From contig NZ_CP025512.1 of assembly GCF_003491345.1 (NCBI RefSeq), positions 744,001 to 808,000 of the forward strand: 64,000 bases of DNA. Reading direction: 5' to 3'. Made by a program: the position numbers and the translations under genes. Within the stretch, counting starts at the first letter, position 1. The number at the start of each line of letters is the position of its first letter. The notes under the pieces are model-generated. The model had not been told where the DNA came from. It saw only the letters and a program-made list of their open reading frames with translations, and did no database searches. This document shows, in pieces, positions 17,456 to 28,024 of this stretch. The DNA is from Neorhizobium sp. SOG26 (GTDB taxonomy: Bacteria; Pseudomonadota; Alphaproteobacteria; Rhizobiales; Rhizobiaceae).

Positions 17456-18349
17456 ATGACGATGACCTTGCAGTCCATGACCGGGTTTGCGCGCAGCGAA
17501 GGGACCGTGGGCCGCAACCGCTACGTCTGGGAACTCCGCTCGGTAAACGGCAAGGGGCTCGACATGCGCCTGCGCCTGCCACCGGGGCTGGAAAGCCTGG
17601 AACCCGACGTGCGCCGCTTGATCACCGAGAAATTCTCGCGCGGCAATATCCAGGCTTCGCTCAACCTCTCCGTCACCGAAACCAAGGTCGAGGCGGTGCT
17701 GAACCGCGACGCGCTGGCGGCTGTACTGGCGCTGCGCGAGGAGCTTGGTCCGCTGGTGGATCCGTCGCCCCTGAAGCTCGACAGCCTGATGGCGATCCGC
17801 GGCCTCGTCGATATCCGTGAGCCCGAGGAGAGCGAAGAAGCGATTGCCGCGCGCGATGCTGCCATTCTGGCGGGGCTTGGCGAAGCGCTGGAGCATCTGC
17901 GCCGCATGCGCGAAAGCGAGGGAGCTGCGCTGGGCACAGTGCTCAAGGCTCATGTCGCCCGCATTGCCGAACTGACGGCGGTGGTGGAGGGCGACCCGTC
18001 TCGCTCGACCGAAGAAATTGCCAGGCGGCTGTCCCAGCAGGTCGCGGCATTGCTGCAGGACGCGCCGCCGCTTGATCGGGACCGGCTGCATGCCGAAGCC
18101 GCATTGCTTGCCACCAAGGCTGACCTGCGCGAAGAGATTGATCGCCTCAAGGCGCATGTGGTGGCGGCGGGTGAACTGATCGACAAGGGTGGCCCGGTCG
18201 GCCGCCGGCTGGATTTCCTTGCACAGGAATTTAACCGGGAATCGAATACCATCTGTTCCAAATCCAATGCCGCTGCGGTAACGGCTGCCGGCATCGAACT
18301 GAAAGTAGTGATCGACCAGTTCCGTGAACAGGTCCAGAATCTGGAGTAG
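17456..18349 (+). CDS. yicC: YicC family endoribonuclease
   Basis: A 297-residue protein of the YicC/YloC family, shown in E. coli to be an endoribonuclease that acts on small RNA turnover. The N-terminal LQSMTGFARSEG and the C-terminal FLAQEFNRESNTICSKSN are the two family blocks and both are intact. The ATG at 17456 or the one two codons later (17462) could be used. It is 3 bases upstream of gmk, a linkage seen widely in bacteria. Confidence 0.93.
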   Translation: MTMTLQSMTGFARSEGTVGRNRYVWELRSVNGKGLDMRLRLPPGLESLEPDVRRLITEKFSRGNIQASLNLSVTETKVEAVLNRDALAAVLALREELGPLVDPSPLKLDSLMAIRGLVDIREPEESEEAIAARDAAILAGLGEALEHLRRMRESEGAALGTVLKAHVARIAELTAVVEGDPSRSTEEIARRLSQQVAALLQDAPPLDRDRLHAEAALLATKADLREEIDRLKAHVVAAGELIDKGGPVGRRLDFLAQEFNRESNTICSKSNAAAVTAAGIELKVVIDQFREQVQNLE

Positions 18350-18352
18350 CGC

Positions 18353-19021
18353 ATGAGCCCCGTCTCGTCTTCGAAGATGCCTGCGACGATTGCGCGCCGG
18401 GGCCTCATGCTTGTGCTTTCGTCGCCCTCGGGAGCGGGCAAGTCGACCATCGCCCGCAACCTCTTGGAGACCGATCCGAGCCTGGAAATCTCCGTCAGCG
18501 TCACGACCCGCCAGCGTCGGCCGAGCGAGATTGCCGGAAAGCACTACCACTTCATTACCACGGCCCAGTTCGAGCGCATGCGCGCCGCAGACGAACTGCT
18601 GGAATGGGCGGAGGTGCACGGCAATTTTTATGGCACGCCGCGCGAACCGGTGGAGCAGGCGATGTCGCAGGGTCGCGACATGCTGTTCGACATCGACTGG
18701 CAGGGCGCCCGGCAGTTGCAGGAAAAGATGAAGGCGGATGTCGTCTCGATCTTCGTGCTGCCGCCGACGATGACGGAACTGCAGTCACGGCTGCATCGCC
18801 GCGCCGAGGACTCCGAAGAAGTGATCCGCACCCGGCTCCTGAATTCTCGAGCCGAGATCGAGCATTGGCGCGAATACGACTACGCGATCGTCAACGACGA
18901 TCTCGACGAGGCATTTCGCAACGTGCATTGCATCGTCAAGGCGGAGCGGGTGCGCAGAGATCGTCGGCATGGCCTGTTCGACTTCGTCAACAGCCTGCTG
19001 ACCGAAGAGCCGAACCTCTAA
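18353..19021 (+). CDS. gmk: Guanylate kinase
   Basis: A 222-residue enzyme that phosphorylates GMP to GDP. The P-loop is [10 protein letters not shown] (23-32), and the GMP-binding region shows [17 protein letters not shown] and [12 protein letters not shown]. The length is normal with a short N-terminal extension. It follows yicC with 3 bases between, so translation is probably coupled. Confidence 0.96.
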   Translation: MSPVSSSKMPATIARRGLMLVLSSPSGAGKSTIARNLLETDPSLEISVSVTTRQRRPSEIAGKHYHFITTAQFERMRAADELLEWAEVHGNFYGTPREPVEQAMSQGRDMLFDIDWQGARQLQEKMKADVVSIFVLPPTMTELQSRLHRRAEDSEEVIRTRLLNSRAEIEHWREYDYAIVNDDLDEAFRNVHCIVKAERVRRDRRHGLFDFVNSLLTEEPNL

Positions 19022-19126
19022 GCATCACTGCCTGAACGGCAGGAAGCGATCACGGGCGTGGCAGGAACTTTGCCGTGCCGCCAGGTGTTGAGACTGAAGG
19101 CTCAACTCCCGGAGGAAGGTCGCTTC

Positions 19127-19327
19127 ATGGATACCGGCACATCCGACCACAAACCACTCGAAGCCAAGGCCATCGAGGCCGCCTATGAAGAACTGGAACG
19201 GCAGGCGGCCGAAAACCCGTCCGTGCTGCGCGTGCGCAAGGACGGCGACCGTGCCGTGATTGACGGATCTGTGGACCTAGATGCCCTGGTCATGGTGATC
19301 GTCGGCTCCGTCGCCGGCGGGCCGTAA
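19127..19327 (+). CDS. Small conserved-type protein of unknown function
   Basis: A 66-residue acidic protein that I do not recognise. The ATG at 19127 is chosen over an upstream one because GGAGGAAGG lies 7 bases before it. It has a predicted helix (KPLEAKAIEAAYEELERQAAE), then a short basic stretch LRVRKDGDRAVIDGSVD and a hydrophobic C-terminus ending VIVGSVAGGP. It lies between gmk and the convergent rsmA, and could be transcribed with gmk. Confidence 0.65.
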   Translation: MDTGTSDHKPLEAKAIEAAYEELERQAAENPSVLRVRKDGDRAVIDGSVDLDALVMVIVGSVAGGP

Positions 19328-19341
19328 GGGAAGACTGCGGG

Positions 19342-20175
19342 TTACAAGCAGTTTGCCAGCCGCACGAATTCCTCGACAGACAGCGTCTCTGCACGCCGCT
19401 GCGGGTCGATGCCTGCCTTCGTCAGCAGAGCCTCGCCACCAACAGGCTTCAGGCTCTGCCGCAACATCTTGCGGCGCTGGCCGAAGGCGGCATGCGTCAC
19501 CCGCTCCAGCCTGGCCACATCACAGGGCAGGGGATTGGCGCGTGGCGTCAGGTGCACGACGGTCGATGTCACCTTCGGCGGCGGCGTGAACGCCTGCGGT
19601 GGCACGTCGAAGACCATCCGGGCATCGGTGCGCCATCCGGCAAGCACGCCGAGCCGGCCATAATGATCGTCTTCCTCGTCGGCGACGATACGCAGGCCCA
19701 CTTCCTTCTGGAACATCAGCGTCAGGCTTTCCCAGAATGGCGGCCACTGACCGTTTTCCGGCAGGAGCCAGTTCAGCAGCAACTGCGTGCCGACATTATA
19801 GGGCAGGTTGGCGATGATCTTCACCTGACCTTCCGGCACCAGTTCCGCGAAGTTTGTCTTGAGCGCGTCGCCTTCGATCACCTCAAGCCGCCCCGGATAA
19901 TGGTCGCCGATTTCCGCGAGTGCGGGCAGGCAGCGGCTGTCGCGCTCGATGGCGATCAGCTTCTTGGCGCCGAGCGACAGGATGGCGCGGGTAAGGCCAC
20001 CCGGACCGGGACCGACTTCGATCACCGTCGCATCTTCCAGCGGGCCGGCGCTGCGGGCAATCTTCTGGGTGAGGTTGAGGTCGAGAAGGAAGTTCTGGCC
20101 AAGCGCCTTCTTCGCATCCAGTCCATGCCGCTGGATCACGTCGCGCAGCGGTGGCAAACCGTCAAGTGTGGCCAT
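19342..20175 (-). CDS. rsmA: 16S rRNA (A1518/A1519-N6) dimethyltransferase
   Basis: A 277-residue SAM-dependent enzyme (KsgA) that dimethylates two adenines in the 3' helix of 16S rRNA late in small-subunit assembly. LGQNFLLD (25-32), the SAM motif [10 protein letters not shown] (51-60) and the catalytic NLPYNV (123-128) are present. It is the last gene of the lptF-to-rsmA run and overlaps nothing; the pdxA stop lies 6 bases upstream. Confidence 0.97.
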   Translation of the reverse strand: MATLDGLPPLRDVIQRHGLDAKKALGQNFLLDLNLTQKIARSAGPLEDATVIEVGPGPGGLTRAILSLGAKKLIAIERDSRCLPALAEIGDHYPGRLEVIEGDALKTNFAELVPEGQVKIIANLPYNVGTQLLLNWLLPENGQWPPFWESLTLMFQKEVGLRIVADEEDDHYGRLGVLAGWRTDARMVFDVPPQAFTPPPKVTSTVVHLTPRANPLPCDVARLERVTHAAFGQRRKMLRQSLKPVGGEALLTKAGIDPQRRAETLSVEEFVRLANCL

Positions 20176-20181
20176 TCGGGA

Positions 20182-21213
20182 TCAAGTCCTGCTTTGCGTC
20201 TTGCGCGCCAGGTCGCCGGCAAGCTTCAGCGCCTCGATGAGGCTTGTTTCGCGCGCAGCACCCTGGCCGGCGATGCCAAACGCCGTGCCGTGGTCGGGAG
20301 AGGTGCGGATGAAAGGCAGGCCCAGCGTGACGTTGACGGAGGTATCGAAGCCGAGTGCCTTGGCCGGGATCAACGCCTGGTCATGGTACATGCAGATCGC
20401 AACGTCATAGCGGGTGCGGGCTTCATCATGGAACATGGTGTCGGCCGGAAGCGGCCCGAAGGCATGGATGCCTTCCGCCCGCAGCTTGACGATAGCCGGA
20501 TGTATGATGTCGCGGTCCTCGTGGCCGATAGCGCCATCTTCGCCCGCATGCGGGTTGAGCCCGGCAACTGCCAGGCGCGGCTGGTCAATGCCGAAGCGCT
20601 GCTTCAGATCCCGATGGGTGATCCGGCAGGTTTCCTCGATCAGATCCTGTGTGAGAGCCGTCGGCACCTGGTGCAGCGGGATATGGATGGTGACAGGAAT
20701 GGCGCGCAGCTTCGGACCGGCGAGCATCATCACCGGAAGCGTCTTGTTGCCGGACGCTTTTTCGGCAAGGTCGGCCAGGAATTCCGTATGCCCGGGGAAA
20801 CCAAAGCCCGCCTGGTACAGCACCGACTTCGCAATCGGGTTGGTGACGACGGCGGATGTCTTCCCCTCGAGTGTCAGGGAGACGGCGGTCTCGATGGCCG
20901 CGATCGTACCCTTGGCGGTTGCCACATGCGGCTCGCCGGGCGCAACCTCGGCACCAGCCGGGATGGGAAATACCGGGAGGGCGGTATCGAAGTGGGAGAG
21001 GGCGCTTGCCGGATCGCTTTCCCGCAGCGGCACGTCGATGCCAAGCAGCTTTGCGCGCGCCTGAAGAACGGCCGGATCGCCAAGGAACAGGAATGGCGGG
21101 ACGTCCTGCTGACGTCGTGCAGACCACGCCGCAAGCGTGATGTCGGGACCGATGCCGGCCGGATCGCCCTGCGTCAGCGCGAGCGGGCGGTCTAGGATAG
21201 GATCAACCGGCAT
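20182..21213 (-). CDS. pdxA: 4-hydroxythreonine-4-phosphate dehydrogenase
   Basis: A 343-residue NAD-dependent enzyme of vitamin B6 synthesis. It opens with [16 protein letters not shown], has the HTEFLADL substrate block, the metal-binding [10 protein letters not shown] and the MYHDQALIP region. It lies between the SurA-like chaperone and rsmA, the order known from many Gram-negative bacteria (surA-pdxA-rsmA), and is cotranscribed with them. Confidence 0.96.
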   Translation of the reverse strand: MPVDPILDRPLALTQGDPAGIGPDITLAAWSARRQQDVPPFLFLGDPAVLQARAKLLGIDVPLRESDPASALSHFDTALPVFPIPAGAEVAPGEPHVATAKGTIAAIETAVSLTLEGKTSAVVTNPIAKSVLYQAGFGFPGHTEFLADLAEKASGNKTLPVMMLAGPKLRAIPVTIHIPLHQVPTALTQDLIEETCRITHRDLKQRFGIDQPRLAVAGLNPHAGEDGAIGHEDRDIIHPAIVKLRAEGIHAFGPLPADTMFHDEARTRYDVAICMYHDQALIPAKALGFDTSVNVTLGLPFIRTSPDHGTAFGIAGQGAARETSLIEALKLAGDLARKTQSRT

Positions 21214-21236
21214 GGGTACTCCGAGGAAGGCGCGGT

Positions 21237-22181
21237 TCAGCGATACTCGATGATGGCCTTCTTGCGCAGTTCGTCGAGATACTTCTTTTCGTTCGGGTTC
21301 CCGCCGCCCTTCTGCTCCTTGCCGAGATCTTCGGCGCGGAACACGACTTCGGCAGCGAAGTCATCCGAGACCTGGCGCTGGTTGCAGATCGCCAGGAACT
21401 CGACACCGCGTTCGGTCACGCGGGTGGCGGTGGTGCCGTTCTCGGGCGTCTTCTCGATGAGCGGCTTCCATTCCGCCGGCAGTTCAGGGGCGAGCACGCG
21501 GCCAAGGCTGCGAACCGAGACGTCGAGATAGTTTGCGGCAAAGTCCTTCGACTGCTCGCAGCCGGGGAACTTGGTGCGGGCGGTGTTGGCTTCCTTCTGG
21601 CGCTTGCCCATGATGGCATTGCGCTTGGAGGCCGGTACGACGAAGATCACCTGCTGCAGGAAGTATTCGGTGGTAACCGGCTTTTCCTTGTTTTCCTGCA
21701 TGCGCTTCACGAGCTCTTCGCTGGACATGCGACCGCGCGAGCTGCCGTAGCGGGCATTGACCAGGCGCGGCCAGCTCATCTGTACGGCGATGTAGTTCTT
21801 GAAGTGCTCCACGCCGACGCCCGCACGCTCCAGGATCTGGCTCATCTGCTGCGGCTTCATCTTGTTGCTGGCGGCAAAGCGCTCGAACGCACGGTCGACG
21901 TCCTCGGTGCTGACCGACATCCGCATGCGCGCAACTTCCTGGCGCTTCAGGATCTCATCGACCATGGCTTCGCGAGCGCTCTTGGTATCGGCCTTCTGGC
22001 GCTGCAGGCGCAGGAAGGCTACGCGCTTAGCGACATCCGTGCTGGTGATCGCTGTCTTATTGACGACGGCCGAGATTTCTGCAGCCTGAGCCTGTTGCGC
22101 TACCGGCTGCACGACGACCGAAGCAGCAAGTACAGCAGCGGCAAGCGCCAGCCTGCGCGTTGCGGTCAATGCAAACATCAT
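21237..22181 (-). CDS. SurA-like periplasmic peptidyl-prolyl isomerase/chaperone
   Basis: A 314-residue exported protein. A signal peptide covers about residues 1-34 ([14 protein letters not shown], then AQAAEIS). The mature N-terminus ([26 protein letters not shown]) is the SurA chaperone entry strand and helix, and the pattern extends to about residue 180. The parvulin catalytic core is not clear by eye, so it may be a chaperone without strong isomerase activity. Its location between lptD and pdxA matches surA in other bacteria, where it helps LptD and porins reach the outer membrane. Confidence 0.85.
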   Translation of the reverse strand: MMFALTATRRLALAAAVLAASVVVQPVAQQAQAAEISAVVNKTAITSTDVAKRVAFLRLQRQKADTKSAREAMVDEILKRQEVARMRMSVSTEDVDRAFERFAASNKMKPQQMSQILERAGVGVEHFKNYIAVQMSWPRLVNARYGSSRGRMSSEELVKRMQENKEKPVTTEYFLQQVIFVVPASKRNAIMGKRQKEANTARTKFPGCEQSKDFAANYLDVSVRSLGRVLAPELPAEWKPLIEKTPENGTTATRVTERGVEFLAICNQRQVSDDFAAEVVFRAEDLGKEQKGGGNPNEKKYLDELRKKAIIEYR

Positions 22182-22314
22182 ACAATCCCTTTTCCCGCCC
22201 CAGCCGCTCTCACAAGGCGGCTGGCCTCACTCATACTATACTTGCGCCCGATTGCACAATTCTTGCGGCGAAACGATGACGCCGCTCTTTGCCCTCGTGC
22301 CCGGGATGCCACTG

Positions 22315-24660
22315 CTATTGGTACTGGTAATCCTGGCTGTAGTCATCGACATCGCTGCCGATGTTGATGTCGCCTAGGGTGCGGAAGCTCAGGCGCGCAC
22401 TGACAGACCAGTCATTGGCGACCGTGCTCTGCGGCTTGTCCGTGTAGGCGATCGTGAAGATCGTGCACTCGTCGGCATAGCTGACGCCGATGCCGCGCCG
22501 GATGACTTCCTTGTCGGCCAGGTCCCAGGTCGCCGTTCCCGCAATCGCCCAGTTCTCGTTGATCCGGAACTTCATCGAATGCTTGAGAACGTCTGCCGCC
22601 TCGTCGGAGCCGTATTTCTCCTGCGGATCGACCTGCGTATAGACGAGCGCCCCTGTCATGCGCGGCGTCGTGTAGGTGAAGGACGCATCGGTGCGCTTCA
22701 CCGCCAGGCTCTTTTCGTCAAAGCGCGTGTCCACGGCGGCCGTGAAGCCCTGCGGAAGATCGACCGCGGCCATGGCGACGTAGTCCGAGCGACGGGTTTC
22801 GAGACCGGAGTTGGCGCCCGCATGCACGAGGTCTTCCGTCGCAAATGAGTTGCGGCCGGCGATCTGGTAGGACTGGCCGAAGATGCCGCGCACGCCGACG
22901 CCATTGGCAAAGGTGCCGGTGTAACGAATGCCGACATTGGCGCGGGTGCCACCTTCGACGCGGTCGAAGCCGGAGAATTTGTCGCGCTCGAAGAGGCTTG
23001 TCGCATCGAACACAAAGCTCTGCGCGTCTTCGTTCGGAAGCCCGCCAGCCATCTGTTCGTCGTTGCGCGCGAAGATCTGCGCGATCGGCTCGATGACGTG
23101 GCTGCTGTCGCCATAGGTCATCAGGATCGGGTAACGGGCTTCAAGGCCGGCAGTCATCATGTAGCGGCCATCGCCGCCCTTCGGCTCGAGGTCGCCGAGA
23201 TAGACGCCGCCGGGCACGTTCGAGCCGGTGTGGCGAATGCCATCGGCGCGTGCTGCAAACAGCGGCGTCAGCAACAGGCCGTCGAGATTGAACATCCGCT
23301 TCCATTCCGCCTCGGCGGTGAAGCGGCTGTAGCTGCCTTCAAGGCCAGGATAACGGAAGGTCGAACCTTCGGAGTACCAGTCATCCTCGCGGCGCGAGAG
23401 ATTGGTGAAGTTGGTGGTGAGCGAAAGCTCGCCGCCCAAAATCGGCTCAGGCGCAAACCAGGTGTAGTCGAGCGACGGATAAACGATCGCCTGCTGCTGC
23501 TCAAGGATGTTGCGAACCGCGTCGTCCTGGACATTGAAATAATAGGCGTGCAGGTCGAAGAAGTTCCGCTCACCAAGGCCCGTCAGGTAGACGTCGTTGG
23601 TGAAGGTGTCGGAGTCGACACCCTCCAGGTTGTAGGTTCGCGAAAAGTTGTTGTCGCTCTGGACCATCACGTCCCAGCCGAACGTCCAGCGCGGATTGAT
23701 GTCAAACTCGCCCTTAGAGGCCACCATGAAGCGCCCTTCAGCCTCGCGGTCGCTGGTGTTGGCGTCGAACGCGTCCGGGTTCATCTGGTCGATCGCGGCA
23801 AAGCGGAAGGTATGCCGGCCGCTTTCGAACCGATTGCGGATCTCGCCCTGCAACAACAGGCCCTGGTTGGAATAGTAGGTCGGGCTGATCGTCGCATCCA
23901 TGCTCGGCGAGAAGACATGGTAGTAGGGGACGGTTACGCCGAAGCCGAGGTTGTCGCTGGCGGCAAACTGCGGGAACAGCAGGCCTGACTTGCGCTCGAC
24001 CGTTTCGTCCGGAACCTCGATGGCAAACGGCAGCGTGCCGAGCGAATGGCCGAACAGCTCGAACTGGGCCCGCTCCAGGCGGATCGTGTGCGTCTGGCCG
24101 TTGCGGATGACGCGCTCGGCCTTCACCTGCCACAAGGGTGCCTTGCCCGGACGCTGGGCGCAGGGCAGGCAGGCGGTGTAGACGCTGTTGTTGAGCACCA
24201 TCAGGTCGCCGGGCTGGCGCTCGGCGCTTTCTGCAGCAAGACGGGTGTTGTCGACGGTCTCGACCCGCAGCGCGTTGATGAAGCCTTCGCCAAAATCGTC
24301 GGTGATGTCGAGTTCATCCGCATAAACGCGGTTGCCGCTCGGCTCGATCAGCTCGATATTGCCGGTCGCCATGACGCGGCCGGTCTTCTGGTCGTACTGA
24401 ACGCGCTGCGCCACCATGCGGTAGCGGTTGTAATAAAGCTGCACCGCGCCGGAAGCGGTGACCTGCTCGGCATCCTGGTTATAAACAAGCTGGTTGGCGC
24501 GCAGCAAAAGCTTCGCGTTGTCATCCGGGTCGGCAACCAGGCCGGCCCCAAGCGTCTGCGCATGCACCGTCGGTGCCGATACGCCGAATACGCATACAGA
24601 CACACCTGTCAGCAGGGCGGCGGCAAGCCGACTCAAATTTCCGCGGTTACTGACCGCCAC
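22315..24660 (-). CDS. lptD: LPS-assembly protein LptD
   Basis: A 781-residue outer-membrane barrel that inserts lipopolysaccharide in the outer leaflet. A signal peptide is followed by the periplasmic jellyroll (LLLRANQLVYNQDAEQVTA, VQLYYNRYRMVAQRV, MATGNIELIEPSG) and the long C-terminal barrel. The start is a GTG at 24660 whose first base is the last base of the lptG stop codon (TAGTG), so the two are translationally coupled. The family disulfide Cys residues are partly visible (TACLPCAQRPG near 163-166). Confidence 0.95.
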   Translation of the reverse strand: MAVSNRGNLSRLAAALLTGVSVCVFGVSAPTVHAQTLGAGLVADPDDNAKLLLRANQLVYNQDAEQVTASGAVQLYYNRYRMVAQRVQYDQKTGRVMATGNIELIEPSGNRVYADELDITDDFGEGFINALRVETVDNTRLAAESAERQPGDLMVLNNSVYTACLPCAQRPGKAPLWQVKAERVIRNGQTHTIRLERAQFELFGHSLGTLPFAIEVPDETVERKSGLLFPQFAASDNLGFGVTVPYYHVFSPSMDATISPTYYSNQGLLLQGEIRNRFESGRHTFRFAAIDQMNPDAFDANTSDREAEGRFMVASKGEFDINPRWTFGWDVMVQSDNNFSRTYNLEGVDSDTFTNDVYLTGLGERNFFDLHAYYFNVQDDAVRNILEQQQAIVYPSLDYTWFAPEPILGGELSLTTNFTNLSRREDDWYSEGSTFRYPGLEGSYSRFTAEAEWKRMFNLDGLLLTPLFAARADGIRHTGSNVPGGVYLGDLEPKGGDGRYMMTAGLEARYPILMTYGDSSHVIEPIAQIFARNDEQMAGGLPNEDAQSFVFDATSLFERDKFSGFDRVEGGTRANVGIRYTGTFANGVGVRGIFGQSYQIAGRNSFATEDLVHAGANSGLETRRSDYVAMAAVDLPQGFTAAVDTRFDEKSLAVKRTDASFTYTTPRMTGALVYTQVDPQEKYGSDEAADVLKHSMKFRINENWAIAGTATWDLADKEVIRRGIGVSYADECTIFTIAYTDKPQSTVANDWSVSARLSFRTLGDINIGSDVDDYSQDYQYQ

Positions 24661-25748
24661 TAGCCATCCTCCTGATGAAGCAGAATAGTCGCCCCCAGTG
24701 CCGTCGCGACGACGACTGGAATCCAGACCGCCACGAAGGGTGGAATCGCCCCGCTGCTCCCGAATGCCTTCACAAGCACAGTGACGACATAAAGCACGAA
24801 GCCTGCAACTATTCCACCCAGAATCACTGAACGGGACTGGGCGAACCGGCTGAATTTTAGTGACACTGTTGCAGCAATGAGCGTCATGGCCACGAGCAGG
24901 ACGGGGAGCGAGAGAAGCGAGTGATATTGCGTCTCCAGCGCCTTGGTTGAGATGCCGAATGATTTGCTGACCTCGATCTTCCGGGAAAGATCAAAGAACG
25001 CAACGGTTTCCGGCTGCGCGAGGCTTTCCTGGATATATTCCTGTTTCAGGTTGGTGCGAACCTGTGCCGTGTCGCGACGAACAGGAATCTCGCCCGGGCG
25101 ATTCTCCAGAACCTCGTTAAGAAGCCAGTAACCATCTTCCAACTTAGCCGTCTTGGCATCCTGCCGCAGGATCACCCGGCCGTCCGCATCGAACTGGAAA
25201 ACGACCACGTCAATGAGGTAGGTCCCGTCGTTCTGGTAGCTCTTGGCGCCGATGATCGTGTCCTGGTCGCCGCTGATCTGGCGGATCCAGGGAAGAAATT
25301 TCGAGGCGCGCGTACGGTTGCTCGCTTCGCGCCAGCTGGCTTCCATGGAAGCCGATTCGCGTTGGCCCCAGGCGGAAAGTGGATTGACCACGAAGACAGT
25401 CGCCAGGCCGATGAGGAAGGCGCCAGCGACGAAGGGGGAGACGAACTGCCATACCGAAATCCCGGCGGCGCGAGTGACGACCAGTTCGTAACGACGGTTG
25501 AGCGCAATCAGCACGGTGATGCCGATGAAGAGGCTGAGCGTCGGGATCGTCTGCTGCAGGATGAGCGGCACGCGCATCGCCGTCATCGCCAGGCCACCCC
25601 AGACGGTGTAGCCGACATAACCCGACATGCGGCGGCTCGTTTCGCTGAAGTCGGCGAGGAAGATGATGGCGCTGACGCCGAGCATGAACCAGAGCGCGGT
25701 AACGATATAGCGGCGGAAGAAATAGCGGCCGAGCGTCGAGAAGATCAT
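24660..25748 (-). CDS. lptG: LPS export ABC transporter permease LptG
   Basis: A 362-residue inner-membrane protein of the LptB2FG complex that extracts LPS from the inner membrane. Three N-terminal and three C-terminal membrane helices flank a periplasmic beta-jellyroll of about 150 residues. RRYELVVTRAAGIS is the coupling-helix block typical of LptF/LptG. It overlaps lptF by 4 bases (ATGA type) and lptD by one. Confidence 0.95.
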   Translation of the reverse strand: MIFSTLGRYFFRRYIVTALWFMLGVSAIIFLADFSETSRRMSGYVGYTVWGGLAMTAMRVPLILQQTIPTLSLFIGITVLIALNRRYELVVTRAAGISVWQFVSPFVAGAFLIGLATVFVVNPLSAWGQRESASMEASWREASNRTRASKFLPWIRQISGDQDTIIGAKSYQNDGTYLIDVVVFQFDADGRVILRQDAKTAKLEDGYWLLNEVLENRPGEIPVRRDTAQVRTNLKQEYIQESLAQPETVAFFDLSRKIEVSKSFGISTKALETQYHSLLSLPVLLVAMTLIAATVSLKFSRFAQSRSVILGGIVAGFVLYVVTVLVKAFGSSGAIPPFVAVWIPVVVATALGATILLHQEDG

Positions 25749-26914
25749 GCCGCACCTCCACCCGAGCGCGCCTGGAAGCGGCTCTGGATGTTACGACTGA
25801 TCCTGTTGATGCTCGTGCGGATAAGGCGCGGCGTCGAGAACTGGCGGTTCGTCGCGAGCATGTAGATGGCGATCGCCATGCTGGCGACCGGCACGACGTA
25901 AGGCGCAAAGGCGTAAGCCGGATGACGTTCGACAAGGTTGGTTGCCGAGAAGCCTAGCCAGCGGATCAGGAAGGCGAGGAACAGCGCATAGACCATCGGA
26001 TGCACCTGGCGCTGGCGGTGCGAGCGCGTGTTACCGGCGATCACCAGCGAGACGAGCGCGAAGGTGATCGGGAACAGCCAGTCCGACAGGCGCCGGTGAA
26101 GTTCTGCCCGGTAAGGCGCCGGCGTTTCCTTGTAATACGGGTCGTTTGGATCCGGATTAAGCAGGAAGGCGAGGCTGCGGTCGGTCGAATATTGCGGAAG
26201 GCCGCCCTGCGACTTCGCCATCGCCGAAAGGTCAAAGGCGTAGGAAACGAACTTGATGATGGAGATGCGGCCGTCTGCCGCCTTCCGGTGCACTTCGCCA
26301 TCGCGCATTGTGAGCGAGGTACCGCTTTCGTCGATCGAGCCTTCGCGGGCGTAGTAGATCAGGTCGAAGTTCGGGTCGCGATAGTCGACCACGAACAGGC
26401 CGCGCAGGACGCGACCGGAATGGCGCTCCGAGATCTGGACGTAAAGCCCGTCCTCGATGCTGCGGAAGGTCTTTTCCTCGATCACCGATGACAGCAGGTC
26501 GGCATAGGCTTCGGCCACCATCTGGCGGGCGGCAACCCGCGACGGCGGTTCGATGAAGTTGGTGACCGTGAACGAGAAGAGGCTGAGCAGGATGCCGAGA
26601 AGGAGAACCGGTCGGTAGATGATGCTTCGCGCCGAACCCGCCGCATCGATGACCGGCAGCTCCGAATCGTTGTTCATCGCCGTCAGCGTCTGGGTGATGC
26701 CAATCACCAGCGCGAAGGGGAGAACGACGGGAATGATGGTTGGCAGGATGAAGGTGGCGAGGGTCGCGAACGACCCCATCGACTGCCCCGTATCCGTGAC
26801 CAGGTTGAGGCGCCCAAGCACCTGGATCGTCCAGATGATGGTGAGCACTGGGATCAGCGTCACCAGGAACATCTGGAAAATCCGGCGCAATATGTAGACT
26901 TCGAGAAGCTTCAT
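25745..26914 (-). CDS. lptF: LPS export ABC transporter permease LptF
   Basis: A 389-residue partner of LptG. It starts MKLLEVYILRRIFQMFLVTL, has the coupling region AMNNDSELPVIDAAGSA, a periplasmic jellyroll (residues about 120-270) and three C-terminal helices, then a basic tail with RNIQSRFQARSG. It heads the lptF-lptG-lptD-surA-pdxA-rsmA operon. LptB, the ATPase, is not in the window. Confidence 0.95.
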   Translation of the reverse strand: MKLLEVYILRRIFQMFLVTLIPVLTIIWTIQVLGRLNLVTDTGQSMGSFATLATFILPTIIPVVLPFALVIGITQTLTAMNNDSELPVIDAAGSARSIIYRPVLLLGILLSLFSFTVTNFIEPPSRVAARQMVAEAYADLLSSVIEEKTFRSIEDGLYVQISERHSGRVLRGLFVVDYRDPNFDLIYYAREGSIDESGTSLTMRDGEVHRKAADGRISIIKFVSYAFDLSAMAKSQGGLPQYSTDRSLAFLLNPDPNDPYYKETPAPYRAELHRRLSDWLFPITFALVSLVIAGNTRSHRQRQVHPMVYALFLAFLIRWLGFSATNLVERHPAYAFAPYVVPVASMAIAIYMLATNRQFSTPRLIRTSINRISRNIQSRFQARSGGGAA

Positions 26915-27017
26915 GCGGCCTGGACGTCTAGTGTTGCGTCATCAGCGGACAAGATTCCCACCGCTGACAGTCGCGCCTATCTAAGCGATCAAAGTCAGGT
27001 TTGCGACAGGGCCCGCG

Positions 27018-27830
27018 TCATAAAGTTGTTTCCGGATTCTGTTTTATCGCGCGCTGTGACATTTGGAAACATATCGCGACCCCGGCGAAGACCACCGGGG
27101 ACGACAGCCAGCCCAGCACGACGTCCGAAAAGAAGTGGCCGCCGAAGAAGGTTCGCAGCATCGGCGAGACGAATGACAGGATGATGAGCGGTATACCGAC
27201 GACCAGCCGCAGCCGCTTTGGCATCAGCACGATCAGGCAGGCTATCCAGCCGGCGCCGGCCGCTTCACCCGAGACAAACGAGCAGTTTCCATCGCAGGCG
27301 CCGGAGAAATCGCCGGCTGGGGTGAAGAACTCGCGACCACCGAAGATATCGGTCTCATAGGGGCGGGGGCGGTTGGAGATCTGCTTCAGGAACAGGTTGA
27401 CCAGCAGGTAAGGGCCAACGACCAGGGAAACGAGCGCGGTCGAGTAATCGCGCGTCTTGCGCCAGTCGTAGCCTGGCCCCTTGTGCTTGAGGTTGGCGAT
27501 CAGCTGGTAGACGAAATAGACCGCCACCACGACCGGCAGGTAGAACAGGATCTGGCGGATTGCGACCAGCAGCTTCAACCGGGCATGAGGGAAGTGTCCG
27601 CAGATGCGTCCGGCTTCCGCTGTCGCGCCACATGCCTCCGGCTCAAAGAACAGGTGCGAGACCGCTATGTCGATTTCCGGCACGAAATAGAACAGCGCCA
27701 GCAGCGCAAACCACAAGACAAGCAGCACCACGAACCATGTGGTGGGATTGGCGAAACCACGGGGCGGTGGTGAGAACCTGTCGGCGGTTTCGGTCGTAAG
27801 CAACGTCATGCAGTCATCTAGTCCGTTCAA
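27018..27830 (-). CDS. PAP2-superfamily membrane phosphatase
   Basis: A 270-residue membrane protein with about six helices. The three PAP2 motifs are recognisable: K149-x6-R156-P157, SGE at 187-189 where most members have SGH, and R226-x5-H232-x3-D236. The loop before motif 2 has two Cys residues (FSGACDGNCSF). Rhizobial lipid A phosphatases LpxE and LpxF belong to this superfamily, and the gene sits directly upstream of the LPS export operon in the same direction. A lipid A or undecaprenyl-phosphate substrate is thus an inference from context, not shown. Confidence 0.85.
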   Translation of the reverse strand: MNGLDDCMTLLTTETADRFSPPPRGFANPTTWFVVLLVLWFALLALFYFVPEIDIAVSHLFFEPEACGATAEAGRICGHFPHARLKLLVAIRQILFYLPVVVAVYFVYQLIANLKHKGPGYDWRKTRDYSTALVSLVVGPYLLVNLFLKQISNRPRPYETDIFGGREFFTPAGDFSGACDGNCSFVSGEAAGAGWIACLIVLMPKRLRLVVGIPLIILSFVSPMLRTFFGGHFFSDVVLGWLSSPVVFAGVAICFQMSQRAIKQNPETTL

Positions 27831-28024
27831 TGTGGCGCCGGGCGGGCGTGTGCGCTCATTAGCCTATCGGGGACCGGAGCGGTATCGCTTTTGGGTCACG
27901 CTTCCTCTCCACGTGTTACGAAAGCTTCCGTCGCCTGGCGGACGGAAGTGTCACATCTCGCCCTTGAACTTGCGGCTGAAACCGCGATGATCGCCGCTTC
28001 CTCACGCAGCCCATTGGAGTCGCA

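Noticed and set aside
16136..18619. An 827-codon open frame on the minus strand
   Set aside because: It lies antisense to mltG, yicC and gmk, is a product of high GC, and its translation is Arg/His-rich without any family pattern.
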